This document shows positions 53,240 to 62,121 of a DNA stretch of 64,000 bases, piece after piece (position 1 is the stretch's first letter; each line of letters opens with the position of its first letter). Below the pieces are notes generated by a model that saw only the letters and a program-made list of their open reading frames with translations, searched no databases and was not told the DNA's origin. The stretch lies in assembly GCF_002875705.1 (NCBI RefSeq), contig NZ_MCZZ01000128.1, forward strand, positions 25,079 through 89,078. The letters run 5' to 3'. A program made the position numbers and the translations under genes. Source of the DNA: Vibrio sp. 10N.261.45.E2 (GTDB lineage: Bacteria > Pseudomonadota > Gammaproteobacteria > Enterobacterales > Vibrionaceae).

Positions 53240-56200
53240 ATGGATAACAAACGTCGTCAATTTTTGAAAACAAGCCTCGCTGCCGGTGGTGTTGGAGCTT
53301 TTGCTGCAGGTTATGCGACAACCACAAAACACATGGTTCACGGTGCTATCGATGGCACTGCGGGTAAAAAAACCAACCACATCCATCACGGCAATTCGCT
53401 AGAGACAGAATACAGTGTCGATAAGCAAGGTAAGATCTCGCCAAATCCAAACCAACGCGTGGCACCATCAATGTGTTTTGGTTGCTGGACACTGTGTGGC
53501 TTGCGTGTACGTATCGATAATCGCAATGACGAGATCTTACGTATCTCAGGTAACCCCTATCACCCGCTATCAAGTGATCAGCAAATCCCGTTCAAAACGC
53601 CGGTAAAAGACGCCTACATTGGCCTGTCTGGTGAATCAGGCATCAATAACTGCTCGACAGCCTGCGCCCGTGGTAATGGCATGTTAGAGATTCAAAACAG
53701 CCCATACCGAATCACTCAGCCGCTCAAACGTGTTGGTAAGCGTGGCGAAGGCAAGTGGGAACCAATCAGCTACGAACAGCTTATCTCTGAGATCACCGAA
53801 GGGGGTGACTTGTTCGGTGAAGGCGAAGTGGAAGGCTTACGTTCGATTCGCGACATCGAAACACCACTTGATCCGAACAACCCTGAATACGGTCCAAAAG
53901 CCAACCAATTGTTGGTGACTAATGCCGGTAATGAAGGCCGTGATGACATCTTGAAGCGCTTTGCATTCAACAGTTACGGTACACGCAACTTTGGCCACCA
54001 CGGCTCTTACTGTGGCTACGCGTTCCGCGCAGGTTCAGGTGCGATCATGAATGACTTAGACAAGTTCTCGCACTTAAAGCCTGACTTCAACAATGCGGAA
54101 TTCATTCTTTTTATCGGTATGTCTCCAGCTCAAGCGGGTAACCCGTTTAAGCGCCAAGCACGACAACTTGCTGAGGCGCGTACTAACGGAAAGCTCAGCT
54201 ACACCATAGTGACACCAAGCCTTCCTGCAGGATCTTCCAGCCTTGCAGCGGGCGATCGCAACAACTGGCTTCCGATCAAACCGGGTACCGATTCAGCATT
54301 AGTATTAGGCATGATCCAATGGATCATCGAAAATCAGCGCTACAATCACAACTTCTTGTCTCGCCCGAGCGCACAAGCAATGCAAAAAGCCGGCACCACA
54401 CACTGGTGTAATGCGTCTCACCTTGTGATCAGCGATGAAACACACCCGCAGAACGGACGTATGCTTCGCGCATCGGATATTGGTTTGTTAGAAACGGGTG
54501 AACCGATGTCTGACGATGATGCATTTATTGCACTAGATGTGACAACGTCACTATTGTCGTCACATATCCAGGTCGATGAAGCGGCGTTGTTTGTCGATCA
54601 AGATGTAGAAATCGATGGTCAGAGTGTTCGTGTGAAGTCTTCTCTACAAAGATTAAAAGAAGAAGCCTTCAAATATGACCTTGCTTACTACAGTGAGCAG
54701 TGTGAAATTCCACAAGACCAGATTATTGAACTGGCGAAACGCTTCACCAGCTACGGAACGAAAGCAGTTGTTGATACTCACGGTGGAAACATGCACACCA
54801 ACGGCTTCTACAACTCGTTCTCTATCCTAATGCTGAACGCGCTGATCGGTAACATCAATGCAAAAGGCGGTGCAATGGCGAAAGCAGGCGGCTACCCAAC
54901 TTCTGTTGCAGGCCCACGTTACGACTTTACTAAGTTTAAAGGTAAGACTAAGCCTAAAGGCGTGTTCTTGTCTCGCAGCAAATTCCCGTATCACAAGACC
55001 AGCGAATACAAACGTCGCGTTGCTGCAGGTGAATCTCCCTATCCAACACGCGCACCGTGGTATCCAATCTCAGCACCGCTTTTAACCGAGCATTTATCAG
55101 CGGCGATTGATGGTTATCCTTACCGAGCAAAGGCATGGATCAACCACATGGCGAACCCACTTTATGGTGTTCCAGGTTTAGATAACCTATTAGGCGAGAA
55201 GCTTAAGGCCCCAAAACAGCTTGGTTTGATCGTCTCTATCGATGCCTTCATCAATGAAACCACAGCACTATCAGATTACCTTGTGCCAGACACCGTCACC
55301 TACGAAAGCTGGGGGATGGCAACACCTTGGCATGGTGTTGCAACCAAGGCGATCACCGCTCGTTGGCCGATTGTTGAACCTAAAACCTCTTGCACTCAGG
55401 ACGGTCGTGCCATCAACCTAGAGAACTTCTTTATTGATGTAGCAAAAACGCTTGGCTTAGGTGGTTTTGGCGACAACGCAATCAAAGACAATCAAGGCAA
55501 CTGGCACGGTATTCATAGCGCTGAAGACTTCTACCTGCGCTCAGCAGCTAACTTAGCATTTGCAAAAGGCGGCGTACCGAATGTAGATGCTGAAGATATC
55601 GTTTGGTCTGGTCTAGAACGCCTTGTACCTTTGATGAACAAAACGCTTAAGCCTGAAGAGATGCTCAAAGTGGCGTACATCTTTGCGCGTGGCGGTCGTT
55701 TCGAAGACGCGACCAATGCCTACACCAATGAAACCATGAAGCACAAATGGACCAAACCATTGGCAATCTGGAATGAAAAACTCGGCACCTCTCGCAACAC
55801 CATCAGTGGTGAGCAGTACATTGGCTGTCCGACTTGGTATCCACAAAAACTAGCAGACGGTACACCACTGGCAGAGCAGTTCCCAGCAAAAGAGTGGCCG
55901 TTTACCCTGACTAACTTTAAGTCCAATATTCATAGTGCGGTGTCTAACTTGTCACCACGCTTAGAATCTATCAAGGATGTGAATCCAGTTTACATTCACC
56001 CACAAGACGCCTCTTCGGCGAGCATCAAAACCGGTGACGTATTTGCGATCGAAACGCCGAGCGCAACCACAAAAGCGTTGGCGATGGTGATTGATGGCAT
56101 AAAACCGGGAACACTAGGCTTTGAACATGGATTTGGCCACAAAGAACTCGGTGAGCGTGCGCACTGGATTGGTGACACACAACAACCCGTAAAAATGAAG

Positions 56201-56332
56201 TCAAACGATGGCGTTAACATCAATGATATTGGTTTAATTGACCCGACGAGAGAAGGCAAAGGCGTCATGTTGGATTGGGTTGTGGGCGCAGCGGCAAGAC
56301 AAGCGCTTCCGGCTAAGATCTACAAAGTCTAG
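53240..56332 (+). CDS. ttrA: Tetrathionate reductase catalytic subunit TtrA
   Basis: 1030 aa, molybdopterin oxidoreductase of the DMSO-reductase family. Tat signal RRQFLKTSLAAGG near the N-terminus; [4Fe-4S] ligands Cys79-x2-Cys82-x3-Cys86 and Cys142 (ACARGNG). Cys258 in HHGSYCGYAFR is a plausible Mo ligand. The C-terminal molybdopterin-dinucleotide domain starts near 870 (YIHPQDASSASIKTGD). Reduces tetrathionate to thiosulfate in the periplasm with electrons from quinol via TtrC and TtrB. Last gene of the operon; a strong terminator lies at 56508. Confidence 0.95.
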   Translation: MDNKRRQFLKTSLAAGGVGAFAAGYATTTKHMVHGAIDGTAGKKTNHIHHGNSLETEYSVDKQGKISPNPNQRVAPSMCFGCWTLCGLRVRIDNRNDEILRISGNPYHPLSSDQQIPFKTPVKDAYIGLSGESGINNCSTACARGNGMLEIQNSPYRITQPLKRVGKRGEGKWEPISYEQLISEITEGGDLFGEGEVEGLRSIRDIETPLDPNNPEYGPKANQLLVTNAGNEGRDDILKRFAFNSYGTRNFGHHGSYCGYAFRAGSGAIMNDLDKFSHLKPDFNNAEFILFIGMSPAQAGNPFKRQARQLAEARTNGKLSYTIVTPSLPAGSSSLAAGDRNNWLPIKPGTDSALVLGMIQWIIENQRYNHNFLSRPSAQAMQKAGTTHWCNASHLVISDETHPQNGRMLRASDIGLLETGEPMSDDDAFIALDVTTSLLSSHIQVDEAALFVDQDVEIDGQSVRVKSSLQRLKEEAFKYDLAYYSEQCEIPQDQIIELAKRFTSYGTKAVVDTHGGNMHTNGFYNSFSILMLNALIGNINAKGGAMAKAGGYPTSVAGPRYDFTKFKGKTKPKGVFLSRSKFPYHKTSEYKRRVAAGESPYPTRAPWYPISAPLLTEHLSAAIDGYPYRAKAWINHMANPLYGVPGLDNLLGEKLKAPKQLGLIVSIDAFINETTALSDYLVPDTVTYESWGMATPWHGVATKAITARWPIVEPKTSCTQDGRAINLENFFIDVAKTLGLGGFGDNAIKDNQGNWHGIHSAEDFYLRSAANLAFAKGGVPNVDAEDIVWSGLERLVPLMNKTLKPEEMLKVAYIFARGGRFEDATNAYTNETMKHKWTKPLAIWNEKLGTSRNTISGEQYIGCPTWYPQKLADGTPLAEQFPAKEWPFTLTNFKSNIHSAVSNLSPRLESIKDVNPVYIHPQDASSASIKTGDVFAIETPSATTKALAMVIDGIKPGTLGFEHGFGHKELGERAHWIGDTQQPVKMKSNDGVNINDIGLIDPTREGKGVMLDWVVGAAARQALPAKIYKV

Positions 56333-56507
56333 GCGTTACCACAACCATCAAGGCTACTACGGAAAAGAAGTCGATCGGAGTTCAAAAGCCTACCTAAATG
56401 GCAAAGAAGTGATTCACAACCACTAGTCTCGAGTTTTCATGAACAAGAGCGGCTCACGCCAGCTATAGCTGAGGTTTACATTGTAAATTAGTAATAGTTG
56501 TAATAAT

Positions 56508-56545
56508 AAAGGAGCCAGATCGTCAAACGATCTGGCTCCTTTTTA
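56508..56545. terminator. Terminator between ttrA and the LysR gene
   Basis: AAAGGAGCCAGATCGT / ACGATCTGGCTCCTTT: 16-bp perfect arms around a CAA loop, with A-rich and T-rich flanks, so active in both directions for the convergent genes. The 175 bases between ttrA and it also hold AGCTATAGCT (56461-56470) and TTTACA-T-TGTAAA palindromes. Confidence 0.93.
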
Positions 56546-56569
56546 TGTTTGGTATACTTGAAAAGACAA

Positions 56570-57499
56570 CTAACCTTGCTGCATCTTTTCCCATATCGTC
56601 GGAGAGCCAATATAGTCTTGAACCGTAGTAATGAATTCTTTAACTAGCTTGGTCTGCTTACGGTGCGGATAGACAGCGTAGATTGCGGTATCAGTGGTAG
56701 AGATCGGGTAATCAGGAAGCAAAGTGACTAAGCCCAGTTCTTTCATTGAGGCATATAGGTTTGATTGATCAAGGAAGCCATAGCCTAAGCCATCTTTCAC
56801 GCAAGACACCATGGTTCGAACGTCACTCACCTTATAATTGCCACGAATTGTTAGGCTTTGGAAGGTATTACCATGCGGCTCTTCACTGATTCGAAGATGA
56901 TCGACCGTCATATCGCCATTGGTATAAATCACCGCAGGTAGCGCGAGCAGATCTTGTGGAGTCTTCGGCTCACCATGCTCTTTCACAAAATCGTTCGACG
57001 CGACCAGCATGAAGTTACTATCGGCTATCTTCTTGGCAATCAAATTCGATTCCACCAACTTGCTAAAACGAAATGCGATATCAAACTGCCCGGCAATAAT
57101 GTTGGCGATCTTGTCGTCCAACGACAGCACGATCTGAACATCTGGATACTTTCTCATGAATTGAGTGATGATAGGTTGCAGATATTGCTGACCAAAATAG
57201 ATCGGTGAAGTAATTCGTAGAACACCTTTAGGCTCTGATTGGTAGGAATCAGCAATGCCTTGGATCTGATTAATGGTATCTTTCAACACATAGGTTTGCG
57301 CGAGAATATCTTCCCCTGCTGACGTCAAAGAAAACGAACGAGTAGAACGGTTGAGCAGCTGAACACCTAAATCTTGCTCAAGCTTTTTTATCTGTTTAGA
57401 GAGTGATGAGTTGTCCATATCATGCAAGGTTGCCGCTTTGGTAAACGATCCTTGTTGAACCACATCTAAGAACAATAACAACTGATTAGTATTGGGCAC
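56570..57499 (-). CDS. LysR-family transcriptional regulator
   Basis: 309 aa. N-terminal winged helix-turn-helix (QQGSFTKAATLHDMDNSSLSKQIKKLEQDLG, about 14-45) and a LysR substrate-binding domain (about 90-295), in the crg/CrgA-like subgroup by the motif LRITSPIYFGQQYLQPII. Not beside a divergent metabolic gene: the Lrp-type gene lies 26 bases upstream on the same strand, so the two may be co-transcribed. Target unknown. Confidence 0.9.
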   Translation of the reverse strand: MPNTNQLLLFLDVVQQGSFTKAATLHDMDNSSLSKQIKKLEQDLGVQLLNRSTRSFSLTSAGEDILAQTYVLKDTINQIQGIADSYQSEPKGVLRITSPIYFGQQYLQPIITQFMRKYPDVQIVLSLDDKIANIIAGQFDIAFRFSKLVESNLIAKKIADSNFMLVASNDFVKEHGEPKTPQDLLALPAVIYTNGDMTVDHLRISEEPHGNTFQSLTIRGNYKVSDVRTMVSCVKDGLGYGFLDQSNLYASMKELGLVTLLPDYPISTTDTAIYAVYPHRKQTKLVKEFITTVQDYIGSPTIWEKMQQG

Positions 57500-57525
57500 T
57501 GCGCCTCTCCTACAATAACACTCGA

Positions 57526-57966
57526 TTAGCGTTCATCTTTAGGGGTATCCATCACAACCATAGTCGTTATGGATTGAACCTGAGCACATTCCCCAAGCAC
57601 ATCGGCATGAAACTTCTTATAGCCCGGCAGATCTTTGGTTTCGACTCTCAGCAAGTACTCGTTAGCGCCAGTAATGTTGTGGCATTCCACCACCTCTTTT
57701 TCCATACTGACGTGTTGTTCAAATTCCAACTGAGCCGCTTTGCTATGGCTTGATAAGCCAATTGAAACATAAGCAATAAAACCAACACCCATCAGCCCAT
57801 TATCCAGAACCGCACGGTAACCTTGGATTATGCCTTTGCGCTCAAGATCTTGTACTCGTCTTAAGGTCGCTGAAGCCGACAAACCAATTCGTTCTGAAAG
57901 CTCAATGTTGGAGATTCTGCCGTCCAATTTAAGCTCTTGCAATATCCTTTCGTCAAATCTATCCAT
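57526..57966 (-). CDS. Lrp/AsnC-family regulator
   Basis: 146 aa, the usual length. Helix-turn-helix (LKLDGRISNIELSERIGLSASATLRRVQDLE, about 12-42), then a RAM domain (about 65-140, HNITGANEYLLRVETKDL). Lrp-type proteins sense amino acids as octamers. It is divergent from a LysE-type exporter 140 bases away, a common pairing in which the regulator controls the exporter. Confidence 0.92.
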   Translation of the reverse strand: MDRFDERILQELKLDGRISNIELSERIGLSASATLRRVQDLERKGIIQGYRAVLDNGLMGVGFIAYVSIGLSSHSKAAQLEFEQHVSMEKEVVECHNITGANEYLLRVETKDLPGYKKFHADVLGECAQVQSITTMVVMDTPKDER

Positions 57967-57973
57967 AAGTACT

Positions 57974-57998
57974 TATTATTGTGCAATTAGTGATAATA
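57974..57998. promoter_or_regulatory. AT-rich dyad between the Lrp and LysE genes
   Basis: TATTAT (57974-57979) / ATAATA (57993-57998) around GTGCAATTAGTG, in the divergent promoter. Lrp sites have this AT-rich palindromic form; low specificity. Confidence 0.35.
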
Positions 57999-58106
57999 GA
58001 GGAAATAAAAGCACATAATTGCCTCACTTTCCACTTACTATGTTTCTCAACACGTGAAAGTCATGACCGGTCAGTCACTTCGTTCATTTTTTGCTGGAGA
58101 ACCATT

Positions 58107-58691
58107 ATGCCTTTAGAACAACTTAGCGCACTTGCCTTGTTTGCGTTTGTCTCGACCTTCACACCGGGTCCAAATAACATCATGCTCATGACATCAGGTG
58201 CCAATGTTGGCTTTGCCCGTACCATTCCGCATATGCTGGGCATTGCGTTAGGGTTCGCAGCCATGTTGCTACTGGTTGGCTTTGGGTTAATGGGCATTTT
58301 CAATGCATATCCCATTACCCACCAAGTCTTAAAGTACCTGAGCCTTGCTTACTTGGTTTACCTAGCAATTAAAATAGCAAAGAGCGGAAAAGCCAAAAGC
58401 ACTGAGGCTTATAAACCAATGACCTTCATTGGCGCGGCAAGTTTTCAGTGGGTAAACCCTAAAGGTTGGTCAATGGCACTGACTGCGATTTCAGTGTATA
58501 GCAGTGGCAGCTCATGGTGGGAGCTTGCAATCATCGCAGCCATTTTTACACTAGCTAACCTGCCATCGGTAACCTTCTGGACGGCAGCAGGCAAGCAACT
58601 GCAACACTGGCTAACAACACCAGTACGTATCAAGAGCTTCAACTACGGTATGGCGGGCTTGTTGTTAGCCTCAACGATTCCAATGTTGTAA
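58107..58691 (+). CDS. LysE/RhtB-family amino-acid exporter
   Basis: 194 aa from ATG 58107 with TGGAGA 6 bases upstream; the frame opens at 57981 but the extra N-terminal residues are not family-like. Six TM helices. Signature FTPGPNNIMLMTSGANVGF (about 20-38) and FQWVNPKGWSMALTA (about 112-126) are the LysE/RhtB hallmarks. Exports amino acids or related metabolites; the divergent Lrp-type regulator may respond to the same compound. Confidence 0.9.
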   Translation: MPLEQLSALALFAFVSTFTPGPNNIMLMTSGANVGFARTIPHMLGIALGFAAMLLLVGFGLMGIFNAYPITHQVLKYLSLAYLVYLAIKIAKSGKAKSTEAYKPMTFIGAASFQWVNPKGWSMALTAISVYSSGSSWWELAIIAAIFTLANLPSVTFWTAAGKQLQHWLTTPVRIKSFNYGMAGLLLASTIPML

Positions 58692-58743
58692 CCCGATAAC
58701 ATCCCTAAGATGGTTAGTAAGTGATTGCTAACCATCAATTACA

Positions 58744-59133
58744 TCAAAAGTACCCAATAACCTCGCTAAGCCAACGACCAACTATCGTCTGCCCACTCGG
58801 CGTTAACGTCCATATAAACGCTGCTACATTCATCGCCACAGTAAGCCAATAAATCGCTCTGAACGGCTGCTTTTGTGTTTTATGACGCAGCTTATCTTGT
58901 GCGATCAAAGCCCCCAACCAACCTCCAGCAACAGAAAAGATATGCAAGGTTTTCTCTGGCACGCGCCAATGACCATTAATCGCGGCTCGCTTGTCCTTCG
59001 CGTACACAAAAAACGTCACCACTCCGATAACCAAATACCACACCAACAGCGCTTTTGAACTTTCCGCAAACAACGCAGACACCGCCACCAGAACCAAATA
59101 AGTAATGACGATTTGAATAGATGAAGACAACAT
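58744..59133 (-). CDS. DUF1294 membrane protein
   Basis: 129 aa from ATG 59133; AAGGAG lies only 3-4 bases upstream, so TTG 59130 or a nearby codon is possible. Three to four TM helices; conserved DUF1294 core VYAKDKRAAINGHWRVPE, AGGWLGALIAQDKLRHKTQK. Many relatives carry an N-terminal cold-shock domain; this one lacks it. Function unknown. Convergent with the exporter. Confidence 0.82.
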   Translation of the reverse strand: MLSSSIQIVITYLVLVAVSALFAESSKALLVWYLVIGVVTFFVYAKDKRAAINGHWRVPEKTLHIFSVAGGWLGALIAQDKLRHKTQKQPFRAIYWLTVAMNVAAFIWTLTPSGQTIVGRWLSEVIGYF

Positions 59134-59290
59134 CAACTCCTTTTGGGTAACAGCTCACATACTGTGGCAATTACGCCCTGTAGATTTTGATAAGGATGAG
59201 TAAGGCATATTTTAATTCGGTTAGCCTGCCAAATAAAAACAAGCCCTTTCATCCCTACATAGCATGATGGAAGTTAAAGGAATTATAAAT

Positions 59291-61060
59291 ATGTACAACC
59301 AAAAGTACGCCATCTACCAAGTATTTACGCGTTTATTTGGCAATAAAAACACCCAACATGTTCCATGGGGCACAATCGAGCAAAATGGAGTTGGCAAGTT
59401 TAGTGATTTTACAGACAAAGCGCTGTCTGAAATCCGCAAACTCGGTATGACTCATATTTGGTATACCGGAGTTCCTCACCACGCGTTAATCAATGACTAC
59501 AAACACATTGGTATTTCAGACGATCACCCGAGCGTGGTAAAAGGTCGTGCAGGATCCCCTTATGCGGTAAAAGATTACTACTCGGTAAACCCTGATCTCG
59601 CTGATAATCCTGATCGCAGTTTGGATGAGTTCGAGGCACTAATCAAAAGAAGTCATGACAACGGCTTAGAGGTGATCATCGATATCGTTCCAAATCACGT
59701 TGCACGTCATTATAAAGGCTTAAACAACCCGCAAGGCGTGGGTGACTTTGGTGCTCGCGATGACACAACACTCGAATACCATAGAGACAATAACTTCTAC
59801 TACATCCCAAACAGCGATTTTGAAGTGCCAGAAACAGATCCCGCCTTTATTCCGCTTGTTGGTGAACAACACCCTAACCTAAACTCCCCGTTTATCGAGA
59901 CACCCGCCAAATGGACCGGTAATGGCTCACGCTTGGCAAAGCCTAATTTCGACGATTGGTATGAGACAGTAAAGATTAATTACGGTGTGCGCCCTGACGG
60001 TTCCAAAGACTTCCCGGAATTACCAAGTGACTATGCACAGTGCGATTACCGAGATCACTTCGATTTCTGGAAATCAGTAGACGTGCCTAGCTCTTGGGTT
60101 AAGTTCCGCGAAATCGCTTTGTTCTGGTTAGACAAAGGCGTCGATGGGTTTCGTTACGATATGGCTGAAATGGTGCCTGTTGAGTTTTGGAGCTATCTCA
60201 ACTCATCAATAAAAATGAAAAAAAACAATGCCTTTCTAATGGCAGAAGTGTATCAACCGGCCTTATACCGCGACTACATTCATCTAGGAAAGATGGACTA
60301 TCTATACGACAAAGTAGACCTATACGATAGCCTCAAAGCCATCATGCAAGGTAAAGCTTCAACGGCTATCATCCCCGAAATCCAATATCAAATGATGGAC
60401 ATAGAACACCATATGCTGCACTTCTTGGATAACCATGATGAACAGCGCATCGCGTCGCCTGAATTTGTAGGTGATCCGAATATCGCTAAGCCTGCGATGC
60501 TCGTCAGCGCGTTATTAAGCAGCTCACCAACCATGATCTACTTTGGGCAAGAAGTCGGCGAACCGGGCGCTGAAAACGCAGGTTTTGGACAGCCCTCTCG
60601 TACCTCCATTTTTGACTACATCGGTGTCCCACAGCATCAAAAATGGATGAACCACGGCGCATTCGATGGCGGGCTACTAGACGATAACGAAAAGCAACTA
60701 CGTCACTTCTATCAGAAGGTCATGAACTTTTCGCTCGAGCACTCTTCAATGACAGGACATTACCGAGACTTACACCAAAGCAATAATCTGAGTGACACAG
60801 TTTACGCATTTCTACGCTACAACAATAAAGAACTGACCATCATAGCGGCTAATTTCAACCAACATACCACCGAAAGTATCCATTTAAAGATTTCACATGA
60901 CGTCATTCAGAAACTCAAATTAGTTGATGGCCGCTACATACTCAATGAGCATATTGAAGGCATCGCGCCACAAGTGCTCGAAGTAGAGAACAGTGTTGGA
61001 AGCTTTCATGTTGAATTGAAACCGCTAGCATCTTTGACTTGGGTGCTAGAGATTCATTAA
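59291..61060 (+). CDS. Cytoplasmic GH13 alpha-amylase family enzyme
   Basis: 589 aa from ATG 59291 (AAAGGA 10 bases upstream), where the conserved sequence begins; earlier in-frame ATGs at 59264/59267 lack a site. No signal peptide. (beta/alpha)8 barrel: region I DIVPNHVARHY (about 131-141), nucleophile Asp290 in DGFRYDMAEM, acid/base Glu319 in FLMAEVYQP, transition-state Asp383 in FLDNHDEQR. A C-terminal beta domain follows. Probably cleaves imported or stored maltodextrins; exact product (amylase or glucosidase) unsure. Convergent with malM-lamB, in the maltose cluster. Confidence 0.88.
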   Translation: MYNQKYAIYQVFTRLFGNKNTQHVPWGTIEQNGVGKFSDFTDKALSEIRKLGMTHIWYTGVPHHALINDYKHIGISDDHPSVVKGRAGSPYAVKDYYSVNPDLADNPDRSLDEFEALIKRSHDNGLEVIIDIVPNHVARHYKGLNNPQGVGDFGARDDTTLEYHRDNNFYYIPNSDFEVPETDPAFIPLVGEQHPNLNSPFIETPAKWTGNGSRLAKPNFDDWYETVKINYGVRPDGSKDFPELPSDYAQCDYRDHFDFWKSVDVPSSWVKFREIALFWLDKGVDGFRYDMAEMVPVEFWSYLNSSIKMKKNNAFLMAEVYQPALYRDYIHLGKMDYLYDKVDLYDSLKAIMQGKASTAIIPEIQYQMMDIEHHMLHFLDNHDEQRIASPEFVGDPNIAKPAMLVSALLSSSPTMIYFGQEVGEPGAENAGFGQPSRTSIFDYIGVPQHQKWMNHGAFDGGLLDDNEKQLRHFYQKVMNFSLEHSSMTGHYRDLHQSNNLSDTVYAFLRYNNKELTIIAANFNQHTTESIHLKISHDVIQKLKLVDGRYILNEHIEGIAPQVLEVENSVGSFHVELKPLASLTWVLEIH

Positions 61061-61073
61061 GATAGAAAGGATA

Positions 61074-61116
61074 AACACCCGAAGTTAATTAAAAATAGAT
61101 AACTGCTTCGGGTGTT
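61074..61116. terminator. Terminator between the amylase and malM genes
   Basis: ACACCCGAAG (61075-61084) / CTTCGGGTGT (61106-61115), perfect 10-bp arms with a 21-base AT-rich loop, lying between the two convergent stops. T-runs are short. Confidence 0.6.
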
Positions 61117-61128
61117 GGGGGTCTATAG

Positions 61129-61956
61129 TTATTTCTTGTTAACAGCTTTTACAAATACTTCTTGCGCGCTTTCAATGCCAAGTGCTTTTGCTTCATCTAA
61201 TAGGCTCAGAGCTTTTGGAATATTGTCTGTGTCTACCGCTGCTTGAATGGCATTATGGTAGTAAGTTTGTGTTTCTGGTTGAATCGTTTCAACCTTAGCT
61301 GCTGCCGCAGGTTTAGCGTTTGATTCACTGCTAGAACCAAATGAGAAGAAGCTCGCTTTATCAATAGTAACTTCTATTTTGCCTACGTTAGCATTTGGGA
61401 TTGGGATATCTTTTACTTCTGGCAAATAGTTACCACGACCTTCTGCATCTAAACGAGCAGGGTGAATCACATCAGTAAAAGCACCAATCTCTTGTTGATC
61501 TGTGTAAACCACCAAGAAAACCGAATCTTCTGTACGAGGTGGGAAGAACTCTCTTTCTGCAACAAGTCTATTGCCTAAGTGCATTCTAGGCTTTTTATAT
61601 TCAAAGTCGCCTTTGCCGTAGCTTTCCAACTCTTTACCGTTTGTATCATAGATAACTGCACGAGGGACAAATGCAGTGTCTCCAATCAAACTAGAAATTG
61701 TTAATGAATACTCGCCCCGATTCGCCGGAAGCTCAACCGCAACCACAGGGCTATTAATCGACTGATAGTTCAAGTATTGGCTTTCTGGCGTTACATCAAA
61801 AACTACAGAGCTAGGCAATTTCATTGCTGCAAACTGAAGACCAGCGATAGAGTTAACTTGTTCAGCTTGTGCCACTTGCACTTGCTCTACTACATGCGCA
61901 GATTGACAACCAGCCAACGCAACACAACCACTCAACATAAGAGCTTTAAAATACAT
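61129..61956 (-). CDS. malM: Maltose operon periplasmic protein MalM
   Basis: 275 aa. Signal peptide with a lipobox (LMLSGCVALAGCQS; Cys17 likely lipidated), then a MalM domain (about 40-200: KLPSSVVFDVTPESQYL, SPVVAVELPANRGEYSLTI). A short helical repeat region ends the protein (IPKALSLLDEAKALG). Periplasmic maltose-regulon protein of unknown biochemical role. Same strand and downstream of lamB, with a terminator-like hairpin (62055-62085) in between, as in enteric bacteria where malM follows lamB. Confidence 0.9.
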   Translation of the reverse strand: MYFKALMLSGCVALAGCQSAHVVEQVQVAQAEQVNSIAGLQFAAMKLPSSVVFDVTPESQYLNYQSINSPVVAVELPANRGEYSLTISSLIGDTAFVPRAVIYDTNGKELESYGKGDFEYKKPRMHLGNRLVAEREFFPPRTEDSVFLVVYTDQQEIGAFTDVIHPARLDAEGRGNYLPEVKDIPIPNANVGKIEVTIDKASFFSFGSSSESNAKPAAAAKVETIQPETQTYYHNAIQAAVDTDNIPKALSLLDEAKALGIESAQEVFVKAVNKK

Positions 61957-62054
61957 AACCCTTCCTTCTTGTTATTTTTTTAAGAAATTTACTAACTTTA
62001 ATTACCACAAAGAAAACTATTCACCTAGGGAACGATCCACTTATTCGTACATTC

Positions 62055-62085
62055 CTTAAAAAAATAGCCGACGCAAGCCGGCTAT
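62055..62085 (-). terminator. Terminator/attenuator between lamB and malM
   Basis: ATAGCCG / CGGCTAT hairpin (62064-62085), followed in the minus direction by T7. It would make most transcripts stop after lamB, with malM expressed by readthrough. Confidence 0.8.
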
Positions 62086-62121
62086 GAATTAGGACAGTTT
62101 AGGATTGGTTAAGCTAAGTGT

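Noticed and set aside
56238..56426. 62-codon frame overlapping the end of ttrA (tail reads GKEVDRSSKAYLNGKEVIHNH-like)
   Set aside because: Looks mildly protein-like after the ttrA stop, but has no ribosome site, begins inside ttrA in another frame and has no recognisable family. It might be a relic; not supported enough to annotate.
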